A stretch of 64,000 nucleotides of DNA from Gimesia aquarii. Its GTDB lineage: Bacteria; Planctomycetota; Planctomycetia; Planctomycetales; Planctomycetaceae. Below the pieces are notes generated by a model. That model made no database searches. It saw only the letters and a list, made by a program, of their open reading frames with translations, and had not been told where the DNA came from. The translations under genes were made by a program, and so were the position numbers. The DNA lies in contig NZ_CP037920.1 in NCBI RefSeq assembly GCF_007748195.1, forward strand, positions 1,221,536-1,285,535, written 5' to 3'. Position 1 is the first letter of the stretch. Every line of letters starts with the position of its first letter. This document shows, in pieces, positions 16,706-26,042 of the stretch.

Positions 16706-17402
16706 TCAAGCCCTCATAGAGTGCACTACCTATGCGTACGAGAGTCGCGCCCTCTTCTATCGCGACTTCAAAATCTCCACTCATTCCCATCGAGAGCTCC
16801 TTCAATTGTATCTCTGCAGGTGAGATTGCCTGAAGTTGACTTCGCAATTCTGATAGTTCATGGAAAACAGGTCGTGCTAATTCTGGATCTTGATGATGAG
16901 GCGCCATTGTCATCAGGCCGTCTATACAGACATGTGATGCGGTATAAATCGATGCCCAATTAGCAAGGAGATCTGCTTTGCTAAAGCCTTTTTTATTCTC
17001 TTCACCGGCAAGATTCACTTCGATTAGAACATGTGGCTGTAATCCACATTCGGCGGCAATGCGATCGATGGTTGACAGCAACTTCAAAGAATCAACAGAG
17101 TGAATAAGGCTACTCTTCAGAATTGTGCGTCTGACCTTATTGCGTTGCAGGGGGCCAATAAAATGCCAATGCAGATCATCTGGCAGCATGGCGGCACGCT
17201 CATTAAGTTGCTGAGTTCGGCTTTCACCTAAATGGATGCATCCCAATTCAAGCAATATTTTCACCCATTCCATTTGGGCATATTTTGTAACGGCCACTAA
17301 TGTTACCGATTCTGAATTGCGCTGGCAGCGTAAGCAGGCCGCTTTGATTCGACTTTGGATTTTTGAGTAGTTATTTTGAATGATGCCGTTCAGGCCTTCC
17401 AT
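16701..17402 (-). CDS. yggS: YggS-type pyridoxal phosphate homeostasis protein
   Basis: The 233-residue protein is a PLP-binding TIM barrel of the YggS/PROSC family. Lys40 in TLVAVTK is the cofactor lysine. HFIGPLQRNKVR, ALIEVNLAGEENKKGF-like and LSMGMSGDFEVAIEEGATLVRIG segments follow the family order. It stores or buffers free PLP and has no known catalytic reaction. I use the ATG at 17402 (GGAAAG upstream); a GTG five codons earlier is possible. The truncated DUF167 remnant begins where this gene ends. Confidence 0.93.
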   Translation of the reverse strand: MEGLNGIIQNNYSKIQSRIKAACLRCQRNSESVTLVAVTKYAQMEWVKILLELGCIHLGESRTQQLNERAAMLPDDLHWHFIGPLQRNKVRRTILKSSLIHSVDSLKLLSTIDRIAAECGLQPHVLIEVNLAGEENKKGFSKADLLANWASIYTASHVCIDGLMTMAPHHQDPELARPVFHELSELRSQLQAISPAEIQLKELSMGMSGDFEVAIEEGATLVRIGSALYEGLN

Positions 17403-17532
17403 TCCCGGGCTTTCCACTACTTAGGTTAAGACGTAACGTCTCATGAAGAGGTAGAAGTATTACTTAAAAAACTGACAACCAGGTAAGACAATTCTGGTCG
17501 ATTTCAACTAAGAACACGAGCAATGAAGCGGA

Positions 17533-17988
17533 TTAAATAACCACTTTTCCAAGAAACTTGACTCCATACTCCCAGAACTTTTCTTCTTCAATTTCCTTCC
17601 GTCTCACAATTTCTGAACGAAACCAGGTCACTTGATCATCGGTTACAGGAACTCCCACAAGAATTTCGGTCTGATGTATTGGAAAGGGATAGACGAATGA
17701 AAGACCGGATTGAGAAATTGACCGAGACCAGACATTGACGGTATTGACACTACACTCATCAAAAGGGGCATTGTTGGAACTTAAAATAGGGTCGTCGTTT
17801 GGAATTGAAATCATCACAATCCCACGAAAGTCCTTGCGTTCATGGACCCGTTTTTCTGAATAGTGGACGCTCATTCGCTTTTCCAAATGGTCCAGTGAGT
17901 CCAGAACGCGCGATAATGCACGATTCTGTTTTTCAGAATACTGATCCAGATTGAGAAGGCACATTAGCCGCGTGTTTAAAGGGCACAT
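17533..17988 (-). CDS. PilZ-like domain protein
   Basis: The 151-residue protein has a helical N-terminal part, then ERKDFRG (matching the RxxxR half of a PilZ c-di-GMP site) and SRSISQSGLSFVYPF (matching the D/NxSxxG half, though the acidic/Asn residue is replaced by Ser). A beta-rich C terminus ends EYGVKFLG. PilZ proteins bind c-di-GMP and control motility, adhesion or exopolysaccharide. The second motif is degenerate, so binding is uncertain. It precedes the HPt/receiver pair region but is not clearly in an operon. Confidence 0.6.
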   Translation of the reverse strand: MCPLNTRLMCLLNLDQYSEKQNRALSRVLDSLDHLEKRMSVHYSEKRVHERKDFRGIVMISIPNDDPILSSNNAPFDECSVNTVNVWSRSISQSGLSFVYPFPIHQTEILVGVPVTDDQVTWFRSEIVRRKEIEEEKFWEYGVKFLGKVVI

Positions 17989-18181
17989 TGGCCAGCATCC
18001 ACCTAAAAAATGAGAAATTGAAAACGATTAAATTTGAGTTGATTTAAACGAAGGTATGATTTGTATATCTCTGCATACAAAAAATATAGTTCGTATCAGA
18101 GTACAGTCAAATCCCTCCTTATACGAATTATTAAACAATCATCATTTATTGCATTAAGTAATTTATTTTAAATGCTGAATT

Positions 18182-18763
18182 TTAAACAGTTTCCAGCGTA
18201 CTCAAAAACTTTTTCAGGCTGTCGACTTCTTCAGTTAAACATTCAACAAATTGTTCAGCAGCCCCCGCATTTCCAGAATCAATAATCTCTTTTACAGCGT
18301 CTTTCAAACTTTGTGTGGGAGTATATAAATCTAATGATTTTCCAGCAGCAGTGGGGGCTCCCATTGCCATATCTTTTAATGTTTGTTCGAGTTCATCCTG
18401 GTCTAATGGCTTGAACATAATCTTGCCGACACCTAGTTCTTTCGCCAGCTTAAGTCGTTGAACATCTTTATCTTGAGAATTTTTTTGCATTCTCAAAGCA
18501 GTCATCAGAACAAACTGGGGAGGATCTAGTTCTCCTTCATCGGTAAATCGTTCCAGATTCTGTGCTTCTTGAAACAAGTCCACGCCATCCATACCACGCA
18601 TCATCAAATCAGTCACGACAATGCTGATATCATTATCTGTTTTCAGGTAATTCAATGCTTCATATCCGGAAGTCGCCGAACAAGCGGAATAACCAAATTT
18701 TTCTATAAGTCGTGTATGGAAATGACAAGTATATCCAACATCATCAACTACTAAAATTTTCAT
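18182..18763 (-). CDS. Receiver-domain response regulator
   Basis: The 193-residue protein has a canonical CheY-like domain: acidic pocket DD (7-8), phospho-acceptor Asp52 in VVTDLMM, a Thr in LMTALR, and a conserved Lys in FKPLD. A helical C-terminal extension replaces an output domain. It is paralogous over its full length to the protein at 4227, which has Glu at position 52. It starts 17 bp after an HPt-domain gene, so phosphotransfer from that HPt protein is the obvious inference. The frame is open further upstream, but the ATG at 18763 begins the domain exactly. Confidence 0.9.
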   Translation of the reverse strand: MKILVVDDVGYTCHFHTRLIEKFGYSACSATSGYEALNYLKTDNDISIVVTDLMMRGMDGVDLFQEAQNLERFTDEGELDPPQFVLMTALRMQKNSQDKDVQRLKLAKELGVGKIMFKPLDQDELEQTLKDMAMGAPTAAGKSLDLYTPTQSLKDAVKEIIDSGNAGAAEQFVECLTEEVDSLKKFLSTLETV

Positions 18764-18780
18764 AAGAGTTGCCTTTGGGT

Positions 18781-19194
18781 TTATTCTACATGCTGATGAG
18801 AAGCTGGAACGTTGTAACACTCTTGAGCCATCAATGCTTTTATTTCTAAAATCAATTGAGTGATTTCTTTTTCCAGTAAACAATATTTGCCTTGGGATTC
18901 TTCAATGTGATTGGATTTCCCATCATTTTCCAGTGATTGTAAAAGTAAATAGGGCTCCAGTTTTGTATAATTCCCCACCGTTCCTTTACACGCGTGAGCT
19001 GCCTCAGCTATAGCTTCAGCATCATTTTCTTCAATGGCCTGCTTAATTTCCTGCATTTGCTTAGAGACACAGCCCAAAAAAAGTTCGATCAATTCCGAGA
19101 GAAATTCAGTATCCCCCATTGCCATATCGAGTACTTGCTCCCGATTAATCAATCGCCAGCGCGCTCCTGTGAGTGATGGAGTTAAACTTGACAT
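18781..19194 (-). CDS. HPt phosphotransfer protein
   Basis: The 137-residue four-helix protein carries the phosphotransfer signature AAHACKGTVGN with the phospho-accepting His67. HPt proteins relay phosphate between hybrid histidine kinases and response regulators. No histidine kinase is present in this window, so the upstream kinase must be elsewhere. It is directly followed by the receiver gene at 18182, forming a two-gene phosphorelay unit. Confidence 0.87.
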   Translation of the reverse strand: MSSLTPSLTGARWRLINREQVLDMAMGDTEFLSELIELFLGCVSKQMQEIKQAIEENDAEAIAEAAHACKGTVGNYTKLEPYLLLQSLENDGKSNHIEESQGKYCLLEKEITQLILEIKALMAQECYNVPASHQHVE

Positions 19195-19530
19195 GTTTTA
19201 AAAGTCCTTTTGTAAATAAGCGTATCACTAAACCAAGGCCCAAAGCCGTCGAACGGACAGCGCTCCTAGTGAGCAGAGAAATAGAATGCAGGCCTGTTAT
19301 TAAGATTAGTTTCTAATTTTGATGAAGGATTAAGATCATCGATAACTAATCCAGAAGGAGGGATGTACTGGTATCGATTGTGTGGACATTACAGATTGAT
19401 GCAAATATGAGGAGGTCTGAAGCGAAGAAATCTTGTATGGTAACTAGAATTAATACAGCTATGATAGCACACAATTAGAGTTGAATATCCGATTAGATCA
19501 TACATGAATATACAGTGACAACGCCGTGAC
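19195..19530. other. Intergenic region, nothing recognised
   Basis: This 336-bp gap between aroB (ending at 19531) and the HPt gene presumably holds the HPt promoter. I see no convincing hairpin terminator, RNA gene or small ORF. Confidence 0.5.
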
Positions 19531-20709
19531 TTAAATCTGAAAATCATCGGAGGAAACCGAGCGTTTCAGTTCATCAAGGACTTCTCGAACTTGTGCTTCC
19601 GGGATCTCTTTGAACACTTCGACGCGACCCAGACAAGTTGGAAGTACAAATCTTAGTTGCCCCCCTACTGTTTTCTTATCCAACTTCATACGATCGATAA
19701 TATCGTCATTATTGAGCTGAGTTCCTTCGGGCAATAGCGTTGGCAAACCCAATGCCTGCAAAAGATGAACTTGACGTTCTGTTTCCTGATGGGAAATCAA
19801 GTTCAGTTTTTCTGCCAGACAGCTGGCATAGATCATGCCAATGGAGACCGCTTCGCCATGCATTAGTTCTCCATAACCACAGAGGGCTTCAAAAGCGTGT
19901 GCAAAAGTATGACCATAATTAAGTATGGCCCGTAGTCCTGTTCGCTCATGCTCATCCTGCTCTACAACTTCTGCTTTGAGTTCACAACTACGGGCAATTA
20001 CCTTACGAAGCACCTCCGCAGAGCGTTGATTCAGTCCATCGATATTCTGTTCAAGATACTGAAAAAACCGTGAATCAAGAATCACACCATATTTTACAAC
20101 TTCTGCCAAACCGCTACGATAATCACGATCTGGAAGTGTTTCGAGTGTTGAGGTATCGATGAAGACTCCCAACGGCTGGTAGAAGGCGCCGATCAGGTTT
20201 TTTGCCTGAGGATGATTGACCCCCACTTTCCCACCTACAGAACTATCGACATGCGCTAACAGTGAAGTTGGGACTTGGACAAAAGGTAGCCCACGGACAT
20301 AGGTTGCTGCTACAAATCCGGCTGCATCACCTATCACTCCACCACCAACGGCAATCACGATTGTTTGCCGATCAGCCTTTATGGCTACCAGTCGATCATA
20401 CAGGTCAGATATGACAGCCAGTGATTTGGATTTCTCTCCTGGTTCAATAACCGCAGTTTCCCATTTCCAGCCACGCGTTTCCAGACTCTTTTCAACTTTA
20501 GAAGCATGCAATGTTGCAAGATTTTCGTCTGTTATGATCAGTGCCGACTTGTTTCCTTCTGCAACTGTATTTCGAAAAGCAGGATTATGATTCAACCAAC
20601 TTTCCAGGGTTTCAGCGAACTGATCAAACCTGTCACTGACTACCGAAATATGGTAACTCCGTGGTCCCAAAGCAACATTAACATCAAAACAATCAGAATT
20701 ATCAGGCAC
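19531..20709 (-). CDS. aroB: 3-dehydroquinate synthase
   Basis: The 392-residue enzyme converts DAHP to 3-dehydroquinate in the shikimate pathway using NAD and a divalent metal. It has IAVGGGVIGDAAGFVAATYV, the VPTSLLAHVDSSVGGKVGVN block, ILNYGHTFAHAFE with metal-binding histidines, and LMHGEAVSIGM. The length is normal. The start is GTG at 20709 with AAGGA six bp upstream. It is divergent from mfd, with a 208-bp shared upstream region. Confidence 0.96.
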   Translation of the reverse strand: MPDNSDCFDVNVALGPRSYHISVVSDRFDQFAETLESWLNHNPAFRNTVAEGNKSALIITDENLATLHASKVEKSLETRGWKWETAVIEPGEKSKSLAVISDLYDRLVAIKADRQTIVIAVGGGVIGDAAGFVAATYVRGLPFVQVPTSLLAHVDSSVGGKVGVNHPQAKNLIGAFYQPLGVFIDTSTLETLPDRDYRSGLAEVVKYGVILDSRFFQYLEQNIDGLNQRSAEVLRKVIARSCELKAEVVEQDEHERTGLRAILNYGHTFAHAFEALCGYGELMHGEAVSIGMIYASCLAEKLNLISHQETERQVHLLQALGLPTLLPEGTQLNNDDIIDRMKLDKKTVGGQLRFVLPTCLGRVEVFKEIPEAQVREVLDELKRSVSSDDFQI

Positions 20710-20917
20710 TATGTATCCTTCAGCGTTACAAAATCGGGGAAGTCAGTAGGATAAAGACGCAATCACTGTTTTTTCATTCCAGTGAATCGTCAATTCTCTA
20801 TCGTATCTTTGCAATGCTCTGAAGTCACGTCGGAAGATCCTGAAAACGACCTCCCAACCAGGTTTTTCATGGTGAGCGCGTGACAATTTTAATTCGATTG
20901 CTAAAATTATTCTGAAC

Positions 20918-23900
20918 ATGACCAAACCAATCGACAGTCAGATTGAGTCGATGCAGGATCTGGTTCCCGTTTTAAGCCAAAGCGAAGGATTCGCAGCAGT
21001 TGTTGCAGCCCTCCAATCAGGTCAGAGTGGGACGATTGACGGAGCCTGGGGAGGATCGTGCGCGCTGACTGCTGCGGCAATCGCCAAATCTTTAAAATCA
21101 CCCTTACTAATCGTACTTCCCCGATTGGGAGAAATTGATGAATTTGCGGGTGACTTTGCCAGTTTTCTGGGAAGAATCCCTGAATTATTTCCGGCCTGGG
21201 AGACCTTACCGGGCGAGTATGACGTAGCCGATTCGGTCTTTGGAGGTCGCCTGCGCGTACTCAATCAGTTGGGACAGGCAGATACCCATACGGTCCAAAA
21301 CCCGCTTGTGATGGTGTCTTCCTTCCCTGCTCTGTTACAACCGGTTCCTAGCCAAAGTGAACGGCGCGAAGCCACCCGTACTATCAAGGTCGGAGACGAA
21401 ATTGATACCGATGCTTTTATGAGCTGGCTCATTGAACGCGGTTTCGAACGAACCACTGCAATCGAACTCCCTGGGGAATTCAGTATGCATGGGGGGATTC
21501 TCGATATTTTTTCTCCTGATGCCACACTTCCCATTCGTATCGAATTTTTTGGTGATGAAGTTGAATCGATCAGACGGTTTGATGTAGAAACGCAGCGAAC
21601 AGTTGAAACCTGCCAACAAGTCGATCTCATTCTGGTTTCACCCGTTTCATCTGATCAGAAACGTTCACAGCATCGGACAGTGGTGGCTCAGAGTGAAGAA
21701 GAACCGGTAACAGAAAGCCTGTTGGATAACTTGCCTGCCGATACTTGCATTGTGTTAATTGAACTTCCCGAACTGATCGAAGAAGGCAAACGTTATCTGG
21801 AACGTCTTGAAAATCCGCGTGGACTATTCAGTGTACCAGCGACTTTGTCACGCTGTACTGATTTTCCTTCTGTGACAATTGCTCCGATTTCGGCTGAATC
21901 GACTGAGGTATCTTGCCATTTGCAGATTGAATCGATCGAACGGTTTACACGCGCCAAGTCCGAAATGATCGAAGAGTTGGATTCGATAACCGGAGTTCAG
22001 GACCGAATTCTCATTTGTTGTCATAATCAGGGCGAAGAAGATCGTCTGCAGGAGATACTTGGTGAGTCCGATTTTGATATCACTGATCGCATTACGACTT
22101 GTATTGGAAATCTGGCTTTAGGTTTTCGGATCGTACCCGAGCATCTAGTTGTTCTCAGTGACCATGAGCTTTTCGGACGAGCTGACATCAGACATAAGCC
22201 CAGAAAGCGAAAAGTCGAAAGTCGGGCGATCGACAGCTTCCTGGATTTAAACGTGGGAGACTTTGTTGTTCATTTGTCACATGGTATTGCGCGTTTCAAA
22301 GGACTTGAACTGCTTGAAAAAGAGGGACATCGCGAAGAACATCTTTCTTTAGAATTTCGTGACAAAGTGCAGATGTATGTTCCCGTGTCTCTGGTTCATT
22401 TGGTGCAAAAATATATTGGTGGTGGAAAACATATACCACAGCTTTCGAAACTAGGAACCAAAGGCTGGGCTAATAAAAAAGAAAAAGCAGCGCAAGCCGT
22501 TCGAGATATGGCCAGCGACATGTTGCGATTGCAGGCAATGCGGTCTGCACAACCAGGGCTGGCGTATCCCCTCGATAGTCATTGGCAAAAAGAGTTTGAG
22601 GCTTCGTTTCCCTACACGGAAACAGAAGACCAATTGCATGCGATCAATGATGTTCGACTCGATATGGAACGGCCTCAGCCCATGGATCGTCTCATCTGTG
22701 GTGATGTCGGTTATGGCAAAACAGAAGTTGCTATTCGGGCCGCCTTTAAAGCCATCGATGCAGGTAAGCAAGTCGCTGTTCTGGTTCCTACGACGGTTTT
22801 AGCCGAACAGCATACCCGCACTTTCAGTGAGCGCATGGCCGATTATCCGATCACAATTGAAGGCCTGTCTCGTTTCAAAACCAAAAAAGAACAGAGAATC
22901 ATTCTTGAAGGGATGGCCTCCGGTAGTGTTGACCTGGTTATTGGAACTCATCGCTTAATTCAGAAGGATATTAAGTTTAAAGATTTGGGATTGTTGATCA
23001 TTGATGAAGAACAACGCTTTGGTGTAGAGGCGAAGGAAATGCTGAAACACCTTAGATTGCAAATTGAAGTGCTGACTCTTAGTGCGACACCGGTACCTCG
23101 TACACTACATATGTCTTTATTAGGGATACGTGATATTTCTAATCTGACGACAGCCCCCCGTGATCGCGTTCCCATCGAAACCAGAATCACACGCTTCGAT
23201 CCCGAACTGATTCGGCATGCGATGGTCCGTGAATTGAATCGAAATGGGCAGGTTTACTTTGTGCACAACCGTGTTCATGATCTTAAGACTTACGCAGATC
23301 GAATCCAGCAGATTGTTCCCGAAGCAAACATTGGCATTGGTCATGGGCAAATGAAAGAATCAGAGCTTGAAACGGCAATGCTTGACTTTGTTTCCGGAAA
23401 AAACGATATATTCGTTTGCACGACCATCGTAGAGAGTGGGCTTGATATTCCAAATGCGAATACGATTTTCATTCACGATGCCGGGAATTATGGACTATCT
23501 GATCTACATCAGTTAAGAGGACGCGTTGGTCGATCACATCATCGGGCTTATTGTTATCTCTTGCTCCGCGATGGTCAGATACTGACTCCGGTTGCCGCTA
23601 AGCGGCTCAAAGCGATTGAGGAATACAGCGAACTTGGTGCCGGATTCAAAATTGCCATGCGTGATCTGGAGATTCGAGGAGCCGGTAACATTTTGGGGAC
23701 GGAGCAGAGTGGGCACATCGCCGCTGTTGGCTATGAACTTTATTGTCAACTTTTAGAGAATGCTTGCAAAAAACTGAAAAATGAGCCCATTCGGGAACAT
23801 CACCATGTCTCCATAGATTTACCTTGTACTGCTTTCCTCCCCTCAGATTTCATTCCTCCTGGCCGCATAAAAATTGAAATTTACCGAAAATTGTCTGCGG

Positions 23901-24262
23901 TTCGCTCACTTGAAGAACTTTCCGAGCTGGAAGAGGAAATCCAGGACCGATTTGGGAATATTCCCAATCCTGCCTGTAACTTAATTCTTTTAAAGGAATT
24001 ACAGATCCTGGCGCAACTCTGGCAAGTTGACAGTATTCGGCTGGAAGATAATTTTGCGGTTTTGGGTTATCGGGATAAAAATCATATACTCGCTTTGGTA
24101 AAAAGTAATCAAAATCGAATACCTATTCGCATCGTCGATCATAAGTCGGCATATATTCCACTACCAAGTTCTGCCGTAAATGTTGAAGTGGTCATGCAAG
24201 AGCTCAAATCGGTATTGCAACAAAGTTTTGATCTGGCCTATAATCCCGCACCATCGCCCTGA
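20918..24262 (+). CDS. mfd: Transcription-repair coupling factor
   Basis: The 1114-residue protein has the full Mfd layout: a UvrB-like N-terminal part, the RNA-polymerase-interacting CarD-like domain (NVGDFVVHLSHGIARFKGL near 440), and the RecG-like helicase with Walker A GDVGYGKTEVAIRAAF, DEEQ box IIDEEQRFGVE, LSATPVPRTLHM, and VVESGLDIPNANT with QLRGRVGRS. A C-terminal TRCF domain follows. It removes stalled RNA polymerase from DNA damage and recruits UvrA. Its length is close to E. coli Mfd. Confidence 0.97.
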   Translation: MTKPIDSQIESMQDLVPVLSQSEGFAAVVAALQSGQSGTIDGAWGGSCALTAAAIAKSLKSPLLIVLPRLGEIDEFAGDFASFLGRIPELFPAWETLPGEYDVADSVFGGRLRVLNQLGQADTHTVQNPLVMVSSFPALLQPVPSQSERREATRTIKVGDEIDTDAFMSWLIERGFERTTAIELPGEFSMHGGILDIFSPDATLPIRIEFFGDEVESIRRFDVETQRTVETCQQVDLILVSPVSSDQKRSQHRTVVAQSEEEPVTESLLDNLPADTCIVLIELPELIEEGKRYLERLENPRGLFSVPATLSRCTDFPSVTIAPISAESTEVSCHLQIESIERFTRAKSEMIEELDSITGVQDRILICCHNQGEEDRLQEILGESDFDITDRITTCIGNLALGFRIVPEHLVVLSDHELFGRADIRHKPRKRKVESRAIDSFLDLNVGDFVVHLSHGIARFKGLELLEKEGHREEHLSLEFRDKVQMYVPVSLVHLVQKYIGGGKHIPQLSKLGTKGWANKKEKAAQAVRDMASDMLRLQAMRSAQPGLAYPLDSHWQKEFEASFPYTETEDQLHAINDVRLDMERPQPMDRLICGDVGYGKTEVAIRAAFKAIDAGKQVAVLVPTTVLAEQHTRTFSERMADYPITIEGLSRFKTKKEQRIILEGMASGSVDLVIGTHRLIQKDIKFKDLGLLIIDEEQRFGVEAKEMLKHLRLQIEVLTLSATPVPRTLHMSLLGIRDISNLTTAPRDRVPIETRITRFDPELIRHAMVRELNRNGQVYFVHNRVHDLKTYADRIQQIVPEANIGIGHGQMKESELETAMLDFVSGKNDIFVCTTIVESGLDIPNANTIFIHDAGNYGLSDLHQLRGRVGRSHHRAYCYLLLRDGQILTPVAAKRLKAIEEYSELGAGFKIAMRDLEIRGAGNILGTEQSGHIAAVGYELYCQLLENACKKLKNEPIREHHHVSIDLPCTAFLPSDFIPPGRIKIEIYRKLSAVRSLEELSELEEEIQDRFGNIPNPACNLILLKELQILAQLWQVDSIRLEDNFAVLGYRDKNHILALVKSNQNRIPIRIVDHKSAYIPLPSSAVNVEVVMQELKSVLQQSFDLAYNPAPSP

Positions 24263-24441
24263 TAGGTCGAAAAAACGAGTTTTTAAGTCGTTTACTTCCT
24301 GGATGGATGATATCGATTTAGTAATGATTTGTTTCCCTCCCTTACAATTCCTTTGTAATTTGACTCATTACTGAATCTTATTTTTAAAGTCTCTCAAATT
24401 CCCGGAAAATTAATTCGTTCATCGACTGCAGGATGCTATTA

Positions 24442-25707
24442 ATGCGCTACGCGCAATTATATTTTTTGTTTGTTGTTTCATTGAGCATAGTAGGTTGTGA
24501 GACTACCCCCAAGGTAGACAACCCTGTGCTGGGTCCGCCCCCTCCACGTCTGGAATCTGCTCTCAAGCAACAAAAGCTAAAGCAGTCCGAGTATGCTAAT
24601 AGAACTCCCGATAGAAAAAATCTCCTGACAGGAGACTTTGAAGACTCAGAAAATCCCTTTGAAACTCGTATCATTACAGCCTCAACGACCTCATCTCGTA
24701 TCTCCTCCGAGAGTTCGCCTGAAGATTCTGAAGAGCCTCTGACTGACAGCACAGTGGTTGCCATGGTCAATGGAGCCCCCCTTTTTGTGTCAGATGTCAT
24801 TGGAGTTTATGACTTTCAACTCCAGCAGGCTGAACAGAGAATGCCTCCTGAAGAATATCAAAAATTACGACGTGCCCTGATTAAACGAGACCTGAAAGGG
24901 CATATTGAGCGTCAATTATTGATCCATGAAATGAAAAGTACTCTTAAAAAAGAACAGTTGGATATGCTTCAGGAACACTTGGAAACCGCATTTGAAGAAG
25001 AGCGAATTCCTGAACTACAAAAACAATTAAAAGTAAATTCTCCTCAGGAGTTGGAAGAAATATTGAACAATCAAGGTCGTTCAATTTATTCTGAAAAAGA
25101 ACTTTTTATGAAGCAACAGTCGGCTATCCAGTATATGGCGGTCACTGCAAAAGCAACTAACGATTTCAGTCGTGAAGAAGTTCTCGCTCGCTATAGGGCA
25201 AATATTGAAGATTATGCAGTACCATCCAAAGTCCGTTGGCAACGTATTCGAATTTCATTCAAAAAGCACGGCGGTAAGGAAAAAGCGGTTGCTGTACTGC
25301 ATGAGGTGATCCATAAGCATCAGGCAGGTGAAGATTTTGGTGAATTGGCCAAAAAGTATTCAGATGGAACACGCGCTGAAAAGAACGGTCAATGGGGATG
25401 GACTCGTAGTGGGAGCCTGGCCGAACCGGACATTGAAAAGGCGCTATTCGAACTACCTGCCGGACAAGTCAGCCAGGTATTTGAAACACCGGATTCATTT
25501 CAAATTGTAAAAGTAAACGGTCGTAAAGAGGCTGGCTATACCCCTTTTGCTGATGTGCAGGGGAAACTAGAACAAACGATGATTACAGAAGCGCGTACGA
25601 AAGCGACAAAGGAAATTTTGGATGCTTTATATGCGAAAGCCGTGATCGAAACGAAATTTAAAATCGAAGATGAAAATGTAAAACCTACAAATAGTGAAGC
25701 TCATTGA
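24442..25707 (+). CDS. SurA/PpiC-like lipoprotein peptidyl-prolyl isomerase
   Basis: The 421-residue protein begins with a lipoprotein signal (LFVVSLSIVGC, Cys in the lipobox). A Pro/Ser-rich linker follows, then a SurA_N-like helical domain and a parvulin-type rotamase domain (KKYSDGTRAEKNGQWGWTR, LFELPAGQVSQVFETPDSF, IVKV). It probably assists outer-membrane or secreted protein folding. The ATG at 24442 is spaced 9 bp from AGGA; an ATG at 24433 overlaps that ribosome site. It lies 179 bp after mfd and upstream of the giant secretin, for which a periplasmic foldase is a plausible helper. Confidence 0.85.
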   Translation: MRYAQLYFLFVVSLSIVGCETTPKVDNPVLGPPPPRLESALKQQKLKQSEYANRTPDRKNLLTGDFEDSENPFETRIITASTTSSRISSESSPEDSEEPLTDSTVVAMVNGAPLFVSDVIGVYDFQLQQAEQRMPPEEYQKLRRALIKRDLKGHIERQLLIHEMKSTLKKEQLDMLQEHLETAFEEERIPELQKQLKVNSPQELEEILNNQGRSIYSEKELFMKQQSAIQYMAVTAKATNDFSREEVLARYRANIEDYAVPSKVRWQRIRISFKKHGGKEKAVAVLHEVIHKHQAGEDFGELAKKYSDGTRAEKNGQWGWTRSGSLAEPDIEKALFELPAGQVSQVFETPDSFQIVKVNGRKEAGYTPFADVQGKLEQTMITEARTKATKEILDALYAKAVIETKFKIEDENVKPTNSEAH

Positions 25708-26042
25708 AACAGAAACGTGAGCACAAGTTTAAGATTTACTTTATGAATGACAGCCTGAAAAAATAATTTGAAAACTATGCAAATTTTTTTGAAATATTTG
25801 TCATAACCATATTGACCTGATTAGCACAAATCAATTATTACCCGCACACACTTCTCTCAATTCTAAAATACAATTCAACTACTCATATCTCTCACTACCA
25901 TTTGTTAGTTCTGTCAACTGACAAATATTAATAAGACATTTCGTATTTCTAAAATCCTAATAGGCTGTACAAAATTCGTATGGTGCTAAATTGGGATTTC
26001 GGATTAAAATTCCTACCCACACTAGATAGCGAATTGGAAGTC
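25708..26042. other. Leader region of the secretin gene
   Basis: This 335-bp AT-rich gap contains no clear terminator after the lipoprotein gene. An in-frame extension of the secretin begins at 25980, but its residues do not look like a signal sequence. The stretch is likely promoter and leader. Confidence 0.4.
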